Made by a program: the position numbers and the translations under genes. Below, piece by piece: positions 35,292 through 44,195 of a DNA stretch of 64,000 nucleotides. The stretch lies in assembly GCF_003058085.1 (NCBI RefSeq), contig NZ_QBUD01000012.1, forward strand, positions 1 through 64,000, read 5' to 3'. Under the pieces are notes generated by a model that searched no databases, had not been told where the DNA came from, and worked only from the letters and a program-made list of their open reading frames with translations. Positions within the stretch are counted from its first letter, which is position 1, and every line of letters starts with the position of its first letter. This DNA comes from Yoonia sediminilitoris (GTDB lineage Bacteria; Pseudomonadota; Alphaproteobacteria; Rhodobacterales; Rhodobacteraceae).

Positions 35292-35912
35292 ATGACGATC
35301 ACTGCTTACGAACTGTTGCTTTATGCCGGGGCGCTGGCTGTCCTGTTCATGACCCCCGGTCCGGTCTGGGTGGCGCTGACGGCGCGCGCCCTATCGGGCG
35401 GTTTTCATGCGGCGTGGCCGGTTGCACTGGGTGTTGTGGTTGGCGATGTGATCTGGCCTTTTCTGGCAATCCTCGGGGTCACATGGATTGTGTCCGTCTA
35501 CGCGGGGTTCATGACGCTGCTGAAATGGGTGGCGAGTGGAACCTTTCTTGTCATGGGCACGCTGATTATCCGCCATGCAGATAAAACCATCGCCGCAGAT
35601 AGCCGACTGACACGACCGGGAATGTGGGCTGGTTTTGTGGCTGGGTTGGCCGTCATTCTGGGGAACCCCAAGGCAATCTTGTTCTACATGGGCATGCTGC
35701 CGGGGTTCTTTGACCTGACCCGGTTGAACTGGGCGGATATAGCAGCCATTTGCTTTTTGTCGTTTCTGGTGCCGCTGATGGGCAATCTGGTTATGGCGGC
35801 CTTTATCGGGCGGATGCGCGGCATGTTGACATCACCCGCCGCCATCAAGCGGACCAATTTGATTGCGGGCGGGTTGCTGGTGCTGGTCGGCGCCGTCATT
35901 CCTTTTACGTGA
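35292..35912 (+). CDS. LysE family translocator
   Basis: A 206-residue inner-membrane protein with about six hydrophobic segments, of the LysE/RhtB amino-acid exporter family. The family opening LLYAGALAVLFMTPGPVWVA, and GFVAGLAVILGNPKAILFYM with the FFDL segment following, are diagnostic. The exported substrate is not known; amino acids or their derivatives are likely. It lies 23 nt after the VOC gene and ends the recF unit. Confidence 0.93.
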   Translation: MTITAYELLLYAGALAVLFMTPGPVWVALTARALSGGFHAAWPVALGVVVGDVIWPFLAILGVTWIVSVYAGFMTLLKWVASGTFLVMGTLIIRHADKTIAADSRLTRPGMWAGFVAGLAVILGNPKAILFYMGMLPGFFDLTRLNWADIAAICFLSFLVPLMGNLVMAAFIGRMRGMLTSPAAIKRTNLIAGGLLVLVGAVIPFT

Positions 35913-36164
35913 TGGCGATCCATGCGGTCAGATTGTCGGTTTTGTCGGGATCAAACCGACGCGATTCACCTGTTTTTCAGGTGCGCGCCATGCCCGGAAT
36001 GACAAGGTGACGTCATGGACAAATACCGTTGATGACTTTGGCGCACGGGCTGCGAAAGCGGTCGCAAGACAACATGCGCCAAAACCACAAAATCTTGTGT
36101 CATTCGCGTGACAATCCCCGCCCAAACGCATATATTTTGGGCATAGGAACACAGGACACCCTCA

Positions 36165-38579
36165 ATGGCCGATATCGACCAAAACAACGAAGACTACGGC
36201 GCAGATTCTATCAAGGTTCTCAAGGGCCTGGAGGCTGTCAGAAAGCGCCCCGGTATGTATATCGGGGACACGGATGACGGCTCTGGTCTGCACCATATGG
36301 TCTACGAGGTCGTGGACAACGGCATCGATGAGGCGCTGGCAGGTCACGCTGACCATGTTTACGTCAATATCAACGCGGACGGGTCGGTCACTGTGGGTGA
36401 TAACGGCCGGGGAATTCCGGTTGGCATCCACGAAGAAGAAGGCGTGTCAGCAGCCGAGGTCATCATGACCCAACTGCACGCTGGCGGTAAATTCGACAGC
36501 AACTCTTATAAGGTGTCCGGCGGTCTGCACGGCGTTGGGGTATCGGTTGTCAATGCATTGTCCGACTATCTTGAATTGCGTATCTGGCGTGATGGCAAGG
36601 AACATTACGCCCGGTTTGAAGGCGGGTTCACGACCGAACATCTGCGCGTTGTTGGTGATGCGGGTGGCCGTAAGGGGACGGAAGTAACCTTCCTTGCCTC
36701 AACCGATACATTCAGCAACCGCGATTATGACTTCCACACGTTGGAAAAGCGTCTGCGCGAACTGGCTTTCCTGAATTCCGGCGTGCGGATCATTCTGCAA
36801 GACCTGCGTCCGGTCGAGCCGCTGAAAGCCGACCTGTTCTATGAGGGCGGCGTCAAGGAGTTCGTTAAATACCTTGACCGGTCCAAGTCCCCCCTGATGG
36901 ATGACCCGATCTATGTGGCGGGAGAGCGCGATGACATTGGCGTCGAAGTCGCGATGTGGTGGAATGACAGCTACAATGAAATGGTGCTGCCATTTACCAA
37001 CAATATTCCGCAACGTGACGGCGGCACCCATTTAGCGGGCTTCCGAGGCGCGCTGACCCGCGCGATTGCGAAATATGCGGCCGAAACGGGCATTTCGAAA
37101 AAAGAAAAAGTTTCGCTGACCGGCGACGATGCCCGTGAGGGGCTGACTTGCGTGCTATCCGTCAAAGTGCCTGACCCGAAGTTTTCCAGCCAGACCAAGG
37201 ACAAGCTGGTAAGTTCAGAGGTCCGTCCGGCCGTTGAAAACCTGATGGGTGAAAAGCTGAATGAATGGTTCGAAGAGAACCCGAATGAAGCCAAGATGAT
37301 TATCAGCAAGATCGTCGAAGCCGCCGCCGCCCGCGAGGCCGCCCGCAAGGCCCGCGAAATCCGCCGCAAGTCGGCGATGGATGTGAACTTCAACGCCTCC
37401 AAGCTGAAAGACTGCTCTGAAAAAGACCCGTCCAAGACCGAAGTGTTTCTGGTCGAGGGTGACTCTGCCGGTGGTTCTGCGCAAACCGGCCGTGACCGGA
37501 GCACGCAGGCGATCCTGCCGCTCAAGGGTAAAATCCTGAACGTCGAACGCGCTCGGTTTGACCGGATGCTGAACAGTCAGGAAATTGGCACGCTTGTCAT
37601 GGCGCTGGGCACGGGCATTGGCCGCGACGAGTTTAACATCGACAAACTGCGCTATCACAAGGTCATCATCATGACTGATGCGGACGTTGATGGCGCGCAC
37701 ATCCGCACCCTGCTGTTGACCTTCTTCTTCCGGCAGATGCCGGAACTGATCGAAGGCGGTTATCTTTATATCGCACAGCCCCCGCTCTACAAAGTGTCGC
37801 GCGGCAAATCCGAGGTGTACCTCAAGGATCAGGCCGCGATGGACGAGTATCTGATCGAACAGGGCATTGATGGCGCAATGCTGCGTCAGGGCAATGGCGA
37901 AGAAATCGCAGGCGCCGACCTGCGCCGCGTCGTTGACGAGGCCCGCCAGCTCAAGCGCGTTCTGGAAGCTTTCCCGACGCATTACCCCCGCCACATTCTG
38001 GAACAGGCGGCCATTGCCGGCGCATTTGTACCCGGCGCCGTGGATAGCGACCTGCAAGGGATTGCCGACAAGGTGGCACAGCGCCTTGACCTGATCGCGC
38101 TGGAGTGGGAACGCGGCTGGCAAGGTCGCATCACCCAAGACCAGGGCATCCGGCTGGCCCGTATTCTGCGTGGCGTGGAAGAGGTACGCACGCTTGACGG
38201 CACGATCCTGCGGTCAGGCGAGGCGCGGCGCACAGGGACATTCACCCAAAGCCTGCAAGAGGTTTACAACCTGCCTGCGACACTGATCCGCAAGGACCGC
38301 AGCCAGTTGATCCACGGCCCGTTGGATTTGCTCGAAGCGATCCTGCAAGAGGGCGAAAAGGGTCTGTCATTGCAACGCTACAAAGGTCTGGGGGAGATGA
38401 ACCCCGATCAGCTGTGGGAAACCACGCTGGACCCTGACGCCCGGACGCTGTTGCAGGTCAAGGTCGAAGATGTGGCCGAGGCCGACGATCTGTTTACAAA
38501 GCTCATGGGCGATGTGGTCGAACCACGTCGCGAATTCATCCAGAACAACGCATTGAGTGTGGAAAATCTGGATTTCTAA
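36165..38579 (+). CDS. gyrB: DNA gyrase subunit B
   Basis: An 804-residue type II topoisomerase ATPase subunit. The GHKL ATP site shows as RKRPGMYIGDTDDGSGLHHM, DNGRGIPVGIHEEEGV and SGGLHGVGVSVVNALS. The TOPRIM domain shows EVFLVEGDSAGGSAQTGRDR and MTDADVDGAHIRTLL, and the C-terminal tail ends GDVVEPRREFIQNNAL. Length matches the enzyme in alphaproteobacteria. The gene converges with the alpha/beta hydrolase gene, 6 nt downstream. Confidence 0.98.
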   Translation: MADIDQNNEDYGADSIKVLKGLEAVRKRPGMYIGDTDDGSGLHHMVYEVVDNGIDEALAGHADHVYVNINADGSVTVGDNGRGIPVGIHEEEGVSAAEVIMTQLHAGGKFDSNSYKVSGGLHGVGVSVVNALSDYLELRIWRDGKEHYARFEGGFTTEHLRVVGDAGGRKGTEVTFLASTDTFSNRDYDFHTLEKRLRELAFLNSGVRIILQDLRPVEPLKADLFYEGGVKEFVKYLDRSKSPLMDDPIYVAGERDDIGVEVAMWWNDSYNEMVLPFTNNIPQRDGGTHLAGFRGALTRAIAKYAAETGISKKEKVSLTGDDAREGLTCVLSVKVPDPKFSSQTKDKLVSSEVRPAVENLMGEKLNEWFEENPNEAKMIISKIVEAAAAREAARKAREIRRKSAMDVNFNASKLKDCSEKDPSKTEVFLVEGDSAGGSAQTGRDRSTQAILPLKGKILNVERARFDRMLNSQEIGTLVMALGTGIGRDEFNIDKLRYHKVIIMTDADVDGAHIRTLLLTFFFRQMPELIEGGYLYIAQPPLYKVSRGKSEVYLKDQAAMDEYLIEQGIDGAMLRQGNGEEIAGADLRRVVDEARQLKRVLEAFPTHYPRHILEQAAIAGAFVPGAVDSDLQGIADKVAQRLDLIALEWERGWQGRITQDQGIRLARILRGVEEVRTLDGTILRSGEARRTGTFTQSLQEVYNLPATLIRKDRSQLIHGPLDLLEAILQEGEKGLSLQRYKGLGEMNPDQLWETTLDPDARTLLQVKVEDVAEADDLFTKLMGDVVEPRREFIQNNALSVENLDF

Positions 38580-38585
38580 GTCAGC

Positions 38586-39308
38586 CTACCCTTCAAGCCA
38601 GTCAATCAGCAGACTGTTAAAGATCGCAGGTTTTTCAAGATGAACCGCATGGGCGCATCCCGGCACTACGGCAAGGTTTGTGTGAGGGATGCCCCGCCAA
38701 AGCAGTTCTGTCTGTGACCAGGGATAGGTGCGGTCCTTATCGCCCCAGATGACCAGTGACTGCTGTTTGATGTCGCCAAGATGGTCAGTGCCTGACCAGC
38801 CTTCCATAGCATCCAGACCGGCGGCGATGGCTTCGGTGGTCGCACGCTCTGCAATGGCTGCGCAGCCCGCGTAATCTTCGCCCTGTTCCCGATCTAGAAA
38901 CCACGTCGCCGCAATCCGCCGCGCTGTTGCTTTGGCACCGTCCAGTTTTGCGCGGGCCTTGCTTTGGGCGATGGTTTCAAATCTGCCGGGCAGCACCCCC
39001 ACAGGGCCTGTGCTGTACAACACCAGCCTGTTAATCTGGTCCGGATCGTGCCGGACCATTTCCTGCACAATCATGCCACCCATTGAATGGCCCAAAAGGT
39101 CATATTTTCCGAATCCTTTTGACCGCAGTTCGCCTATCACCCACTTAGCATAGCCTTCGATCGAAGCGTTGGCGGGCATATGGTTGTTCTTGCCGAATCC
39201 GGGCAAATCAATTGCGATTACCTCGCGGTGCGCGCCCAAATCAGCAAGTTGCAAGTCCCACTGTGCGCTTCCCCCCATGAAACCATGGACCAGAACCAGC
39301 GGCGTCAC
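38586..39308 (-). CDS. Alpha/beta fold hydrolase
   Basis: A 240-residue alpha/beta hydrolase. The nucleophile elbow is LLGHSMGGMI (Ser near residue 95), the acid is in VIWGDKDRTYPW and the His in PGCAHAVHLEKP. An oxyanion-hole HGFMGGSAQWD lies at the start. Such enzymes cleave esters, amides or C-C bonds; the substrate is unknown. It overlaps the proW stop by 4 nt, suggesting it is the last gene of the proX-proV-proW unit and may act on the imported compound or a derivative. Confidence 0.88.
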   Translation of the reverse strand: MTPLVLVHGFMGGSAQWDLQLADLGAHREVIAIDLPGFGKNNHMPANASIEGYAKWVIGELRSKGFGKYDLLGHSMGGMIVQEMVRHDPDQINRLVLYSTGPVGVLPGRFETIAQSKARAKLDGAKATARRIAATWFLDREQGEDYAGCAAIAERATTEAIAAGLDAMEGWSGTDHLGDIKQQSLVIWGDKDRTYPWSQTELLWRGIPHTNLAVVPGCAHAVHLEKPAIFNSLLIDWLEG

Positions 39309-40846
39309 TTCCGTTTGCCCTGCACGATCCGGTCAAGGATCATGGCGCAGAACAGGATGGCAAAACCGGCCAGAATCCCCTGTCCGACATTGGCATATTG
39401 CAGGGCTTCCAGCACGTCCTCGCCCAGCCCTTTGGCGCCGATCAGGGACGCCACCACAACCATCGCCAGCGACAGCATGATCGTCTGATTGATCCCCGCC
39501 CGGATGGATGGGCTGGCCAAAGGCAGGTCAACGCGGGTCAGCAAATACCATTTGGTTGCGCCAAATGCGATTGCCGCCTCGCGGACGCTGTCGGGCACAC
39601 CGCGCAACCCCAACACGGTCAGGCGGACCACGGGCGTGCCGCCAAAAATCATCGTGGTCACAACGGCCGCCGGTTTGCCTGTACCGAAAAACGCAATGAC
39701 AGGGATCATGAAAACAAAGGCCGGCATGGTTTGCATGAAGTCCATAATCGGTTGGATAACGGCATAAAAACGGGGCCTGCGTGCGCAAAACATCCCCAGC
39801 GGAATCCCGATCAGGATCGACAGGCAGGCTGCGGTTCCCAACAGTGCCAGCGTCGTCATGGCCTTATCCCAGAACCCCAACAGCCCCATGTAGGACAGGA
39901 ATGCCGCAGACCAGACGGCGGTCCGCACTCCTGCCGTCAACCATGTCAGCAGCACGATCAGGCTGGCCACAACGATCCATGGGGTGCTGACAAAAACCAG
40001 TTCCAGCGCGTCAAGGATCAGTCGGATGCCGTAAGTGATGAAATCGAACAGCGCCTCGCCATTGGCGACGGCATAGGCAAAGAATGCCTCGACCCCTGCG
40101 ATACTGTCCAAGCGGTAGTCGGGATTCGTCGGGAATGCGCTAAGCAGCGCAAAGCGGTCGGGCAAGCTGTAATGCAGCATGGCGGCGACAGCGATGATGG
40201 CCATAAAGACCGCGCTGAATATGATTTGTGACACAGGCAGACCTGACCGCACCGACGGGTCTGAAAGCCACTCTGAAAAGCGCGCTTCAAGCGCCCAGTT
40301 AGCGACGGTGGCCTGTGCTGCCTTGGCGACCAGCAGGATCACAACACCGGTCAGCGCGATTGTGGTTCCCTGTTCTGAGAGGGCGATGGCTTCCGCGCGG
40401 ATACCGCCTATCGCATCTTCGAGAGACGTGACCGTGCGCTGGTATACGTCGATCTTGTCTGATCCGTTTTCGATGGCTGCGGCAAGCTGTTGGCGGCGCA
40501 GTTCCAGCGTGCCTTCGATGGATTCAATCCGTGCAAAGGCATCTGCGGCAAGGTCGCCAAACAGGCCACGCGCGATCTGCACAAGCGCAAGCGTTTCAAT
40601 AATCAGAAATGGCAGGGCCCATGACCATAGCCCACGCGCACCAAACCAGACCGGGCCAAACAGGCCTGCCATAAGGTTGAAGGTCGCGGTGAACATCGCA
40701 CTTGCGCCAATCTTGTCGAATTGCGCGATGTAGTAATCAGGGTTCGTGCGCACAAACTGGCGAATATTGTCGCGACGCTCTGCGGCATAGGCGCGGGCGG
40801 CGTCTGTATCGGTTGCTTCCAGCGGGTTTTGCGTGGCGTCCTTCAT
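39305..40846 (-). CDS. proW: Quaternary-amine-type ABC transporter permease (long ProW)
   Basis: A 513-residue membrane protein. The C-terminal 200 residues form a normal BPD_transp_1 permease: TTLALLGTAACLSILIGIPL, MDFMQTMPAFVFMIPVIAFF and the EAA loop VREAAIAFGATKWYLLTRVD. The N-terminal ~250 residues are extra: a DUF2628-like part (FVRTNPDYYIAQFDKIG), a coiled coil (IESIEGTLELRRQQLAAAIE) and further membrane segments. Long forms of this kind occur in Rhodobacterales. Its ATG overlaps the proV stop, so the unit is translated together. The substrate is probably a zwitterion such as glycine betaine, but the adjacent lyase raises other options. Confidence 0.88.
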   Translation of the reverse strand: MKDATQNPLEATDTDAARAYAAERRDNIRQFVRTNPDYYIAQFDKIGASAMFTATFNLMAGLFGPVWFGARGLWSWALPFLIIETLALVQIARGLFGDLAADAFARIESIEGTLELRRQQLAAAIENGSDKIDVYQRTVTSLEDAIGGIRAEAIALSEQGTTIALTGVVILLVAKAAQATVANWALEARFSEWLSDPSVRSGLPVSQIIFSAVFMAIIAVAAMLHYSLPDRFALLSAFPTNPDYRLDSIAGVEAFFAYAVANGEALFDFITYGIRLILDALELVFVSTPWIVVASLIVLLTWLTAGVRTAVWSAAFLSYMGLLGFWDKAMTTLALLGTAACLSILIGIPLGMFCARRPRFYAVIQPIMDFMQTMPAFVFMIPVIAFFGTGKPAAVVTTMIFGGTPVVRLTVLGLRGVPDSVREAAIAFGATKWYLLTRVDLPLASPSIRAGINQTIMLSLAMVVVASLIGAKGLGEDVLEALQYANVGQGILAGFAILFCAMILDRIVQGKRK

Positions 40847-41889
40847 GACATTTCTGTCCCTTCAACAACTGTACGCAGAATATCGGTACGGGTGATGACA
40901 CCGACATCGCGGTCATTTTCGGCCACAAGAATGGCGCTGTCGTTGTCAATTGCGAGATTGATAAGCGTGCTCAGCGTTTCCTGCGCACCTACGCGCGGCG
41001 CATCCGCACTGATCTGGCCGATGTGCGCGTCGAGCGGTTGCATGATCGCGTGTGCATGCACCACCTTCAGCCGCGAAATACCGGCAACGAAATCAGCGAC
41101 ATAATCATCAGCAGGGTTCATCACGATGTCTTCGGCTGTCCCGGTCTGCACCAGCCGCCCATCCCGCATGATTGCGATGCGATCACCGATGCGCACGGCC
41201 TCATCGAGGTCGTGGGTGATAAAGATCGTCGTCTTTTTGAGTATTTTGGACAGCCGGATGAATTCATCCTGAAGCTGCCTGCGGATCAGCGGATCAAGCG
41301 CGCTGAATGGTTCATCCATCAGCAGGACATCAGGGTTTGCGGCAAGCGCACGGGCCAGCCCGACGCGCTGCTGCATACCGCCAGACAATTCGTGAGCAAA
41401 CTTGGCGCCCCATGAGCCCAGATCGACGATATCCAAAATGGCGGCGGCTTGCCGCATCCGGTCATTCTTGCTGACTTTGCGTATTTCCAAAGGCAAGGCG
41501 ACATTATCCAGAACCGACCGATGCGGCATCAATGCAAAGTTCTGAAAGACCATGCCGATCTTGCGGTTGCGGAAATGTTGCAGCTCTGCGGGGCCCAGCC
41601 CCATCACGTCGGTCCCTTCAACAAGGATCTGCCCTGCCGTTGGTTCCAAAAGTCGGTTGAAATGCCGGACCAGTGTCGATTTTCCGCTGCCGGACAAGCC
41701 CATGATGCAAAAGATTTCACCACGGTTCACTGACAGGCTGACATCGGCGACGCCGACAACGGCGTTATGCTGCGCAAGGACCTGCGCCTTGTCCAAACCT
41801 TCTTCCCGGATGGCCCGAAGCGCGGCTTCGGGGCGCGCGCCAAAGATTTTCCAGACATTGGATATTTCGATGAGGGGGGTGTCGCTCAT
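40843..41889 (-). CDS. proV: Quaternary-amine-type ABC transporter ATPase (ProV-like)
   Basis: A 348-residue ATPase. Walker A is GLSGSGKSTLVRH, the signature is LSGGMQQRVGLARALA, Walker B is DVLLMDEPFSALDPLIRRQL, and FITHDLDEAVRIGDRIAI contains the switch His. It has the ProV-type N-terminal helix (IEISNVWKIFGARPEAALRA) and a C-terminal CBS pair (from about residue 270) that in relatives senses ionic strength. The ATG at 41889 gives MSDTPLIE; longer frames run into the intergenic hairpin. It overlaps proW. Confidence 0.93.
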   Translation of the reverse strand: MSDTPLIEISNVWKIFGARPEAALRAIREEGLDKAQVLAQHNAVVGVADVSLSVNRGEIFCIMGLSGSGKSTLVRHFNRLLEPTAGQILVEGTDVMGLGPAELQHFRNRKIGMVFQNFALMPHRSVLDNVALPLEIRKVSKNDRMRQAAAILDIVDLGSWGAKFAHELSGGMQQRVGLARALAANPDVLLMDEPFSALDPLIRRQLQDEFIRLSKILKKTTIFITHDLDEAVRIGDRIAIMRDGRLVQTGTAEDIVMNPADDYVADFVAGISRLKVVHAHAIMQPLDAHIGQISADAPRVGAQETLSTLINLAIDNDSAILVAENDRDVGVITRTDILRTVVEGTEMS

Positions 41890-41930
41890 GGCAGATAATA
41901 TTCCCTGGCTTTGGGGGCGTGCCGAGGACG

Positions 41931-41966
41931 GCAAAAGGCTGGCCCCGGCTTGCTTTCGGGGCCAGC
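41931..41966 (-). terminator. Hairpin between proX and proV (attenuator or partial terminator)
   Basis: GCTGGCCCCG (41938-41947) pairs perfectly with CGGGGCCAGC (41957-41966), 10 bp with a 9-nt loop. On the transcribed minus strand the stem is followed by CTTTTGCC. It lies after the proX stop and before proV, and would let the binding protein be made in excess of the transporter. Confidence 0.7.
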
Positions 41967-41984
41967 AGGTTTCATTGGGCGTGA

Positions 41985-42950
41985 TCAGCCGCCAAGGCCC
42001 AGCCACGCATCAACGCGGTCCGGGTTGGCTTCGACCCATTCGCGCGCAACCTCGGCAGGGTCGCGGCCCTGGCCGCTGATCTCATAGGCAAAGCTACTGA
42101 CATCGTCGGCAGTCAATGAGAAACGCTCAAAGAACTCCGCGATTGCGGGGGATCTTTCGGGCAGCGAATTGGACCATGCGATTTGCACTTCTTTCAGGTC
42201 ATCCTTGGTTGCCACCATGGATTTGTCGTACCAATCGGGGTCATCGGACGGCTGCACCATGATGTACTTTTCAGGGTCAAATGTTGGCTCTGTCAGCATG
42301 ACCACGTCAAACATGTACCAAACGGCATGTGGTTCGTAGCAGTAGAAAGCATAACCCTCGCCTTTGGCGATGGAGTCCTTGATCCGCGCGGTCTTGACCG
42401 CCTCTTCGGCGCGGATGGGTTCGATGAAATCAAGCAGGCCGTAGTCGCGGACTTTGACTTCGTTTACGTTGGCCGAGGCCCAGCCCGGTGCGCCGATCCA
42501 CATCTCGCCTTTGCCATTGCCGTCGCTGTCCATCAGGGCGGCGACATCGGGGCGGCCCAGATCAGCGATGTCAGTGATGTTGTTGGCTGCGGCAAAGTCC
42601 TTAGAGACGCAAAAACCCTGATTACCCGCATAGGCATTCTCTGACAGCGTTACGGTTCCAGCTTCATCGACATATTGGTTGGTAAAGCTTTCCTGATTGG
42701 GCAGCCAGACGTCAGGGTGCACATCAATGTCGCCCTCGCCTTGGTCCATCGCCTGGAAAATGGTGGCGTTGTTGCCGGGAACATACTCAACCGTGCCGCC
42801 GATGCGCATCTCGACGACAGCGCCCAGAACATGCGCGATTGCCTGCGCACCTGTCCAGGTTGGCACACCGATCTTGACCTCTTCGGCGAAGGCGGGGGCG
42901 CTGATGGCCGTTAGAAAAGTTGCCGCCAGTAGTGTATTCTTGCGTGGCAT
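41985..42950 (-). CDS. proX: Quaternary-amine-type ABC transporter substrate-binding protein (ProX-like)
   Basis: A 321-residue periplasmic protein with signal peptide (MPRKNTLLAATFLTAISAPAFA). The OpuAC domain follows: EVKIGVPTWTGAQAIAHVLG, then GDIDVHPDVWLPNQESFTNQ and WIGAPGWASANVNEVKVRDY. Aromatic residues such as Trp and Tyr at these places form the cage that binds the quaternary amine in relatives. It is the second gene of the cuyA-proX-proV-proW order. Whether it binds betaine or a sulfonate cannot be told from sequence. Confidence 0.9.
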   Translation of the reverse strand: MPRKNTLLAATFLTAISAPAFAEEVKIGVPTWTGAQAIAHVLGAVVEMRIGGTVEYVPGNNATIFQAMDQGEGDIDVHPDVWLPNQESFTNQYVDEAGTVTLSENAYAGNQGFCVSKDFAAANNITDIADLGRPDVAALMDSDGNGKGEMWIGAPGWASANVNEVKVRDYGLLDFIEPIRAEEAVKTARIKDSIAKGEGYAFYCYEPHAVWYMFDVVMLTEPTFDPEKYIMVQPSDDPDWYDKSMVATKDDLKEVQIAWSNSLPERSPAIAEFFERFSLTADDVSSFAYEISGQGRDPAEVAREWVEANPDRVDAWLGLGG

Positions 42951-42984
42951 TAGTTTGGTCTCCTTGTTGTCGGTTTATTTGTTT

Positions 42985-44079
42985 TCATTCGGAATAGCCG
43001 TGCAGGCCAAAGGTTCCGGAATAGCCGAACAGGGCGGCGCTTCCTCCGGTGTGCAGAAAGACGACATTTTCCATGCCGTCGAAGTAGCCCTTGCGGATTT
43101 GGTCAATCAGGCCGTCCAGCCCCTTGCCGGAATAGACGGGGTCAAACAAAAGCCCCTCGGTCCGGGCAAGCAGTTTGACTGCCGCGATCATCCCGTCGGT
43201 GGGCAGGCCATAGCCGGGCCCGACATAGTTGCAGTTGGCGCGCACATCGCTGCGTGCGATCGTCAGGCCTGTTCCCAGATGTTCCGCCGTCCGTTGGGCC
43301 AGATCAAAGACCATCTGTTCCTGTTTTTCCTGCGGCGCACGCACGCCAATACCCAGCAAATGAATGTCGCTTTGGATCGCTGCCAGTCCGGTGACAAGTC
43401 CGGCTTGGGTACCGGCACTGCCGGTTGCATGGACCAGCGCATCAATCTTCAGCCCGGTGCTGGCAGCCTGTTCCGACAGTTCGCGCGCGCAGTTGACATA
43501 GCCCAGCGCGCCGATGGGGTTCGATCCGCCGCCGGGGATAATATAGGGTTTGCATCCATCCTGTCGCAGTTGGTCTGCAAGGGTTTCCATTTCCGCATTC
43601 ATGTCCGCCCCGCCACCGCGCTTTGACACTGACGCCCCATGCAGCCTGTCAAGCAACACGTTGCCGTTCAGGGTATAGTTGGGATCAGTCGAACCGGTCC
43701 GATCTTCCAGCAGAATGTGGCAATCCATATCCAGCTTTGCCGCAGCCGCAGCCGTCTGCCGCGCGTGGTTTGACTGCGTGGCCCCCTGCGTGATGATCGT
43801 ATCCGCGCCTTTTTGCTGCGCATCCGCCATCAGGAATTCCAGCTTGCGGGTCTTGTTGCCGCCAGACGAAAGCCCTGTGCAATCGTCGCGCTTGACCCAA
43901 AGCCGGGGCCCGCCCAGATGCTCGCTCAGCCGGTCCATCGGCTCTAGCGGGGTCGGCAGATGGCCAAGACGGACCTTGGGGAACTTGGCCAGCGCAATGG
44001 ACAATTCCTTGCACAGGCTTGCAGTCATTTCGGGTGAGTGGTGAGTGTCGCGTTCAGATATCAGATCAGTGTCGGTCAC
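42985..44079 (-). CDS. cuyA: D-cysteine desulfhydrase / L-cysteate sulfo-lyase (CuyA-like)
   Basis: A 364-residue PLP-dependent lyase of the ACC-deaminase/D-cysteine-desulfhydrase family. Residues about 33-60 ([20 protein letters not shown]) and the PLP lysine in [20 protein letters not shown] match, with [20 protein letters not shown] and [20 protein letters not shown] as further family marks. In Roseobacter relatives the close homologue CuyA turns L-cysteate into pyruvate, ammonia and sulfite; D-cysteine desulfhydrase is the main alternative. The start is a GTG at 44079 (AAAGGA upstream); an ATG at 44028 is also possible. It leads the ABC transporter operon and diverges from a LysR gene. 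Confidence 0.82.
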   Translation of the reverse strand: MTDTDLISERDTHHSPEMTASLCKELSIALAKFPKVRLGHLPTPLEPMDRLSEHLGGPRLWVKRDDCTGLSSGGNKTRKLEFLMADAQQKGADTIITQGATQSNHARQTAAAAAKLDMDCHILLEDRTGSTDPNYTLNGNVLLDRLHGASVSKRGGGADMNAEMETLADQLRQDGCKPYIIPGGGSNPIGALGYVNCARELSEQAASTGLKIDALVHATGSAGTQAGLVTGLAAIQSDIHLLGIGVRAPQEKQEQMVFDLAQRTAEHLGTGLTIARSDVRANCNYVGPGYGLPTDGMIAAVKLLARTEGLLFDPVYSGKGLDGLIDQIRKGYFDGMENVVFLHTGGSAALFGYSGTFGLHGYSE

Positions 44080-44195
44080 GCTCTGGTTTCCTTTACATCA
44101 AGGTTATGCAAAGCATCGCCATTAGCGGCGCAGAAAAATAATGCTTTTTTGTACGGCTGCCCATACTATTGCTTTGTGCAGGCAAGGATCAGCAG

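Noticed and set aside
37215-38138. 307-codon minus frame opposite gyrB
   Set aside because: Antisense shadow of a highly conserved gene.
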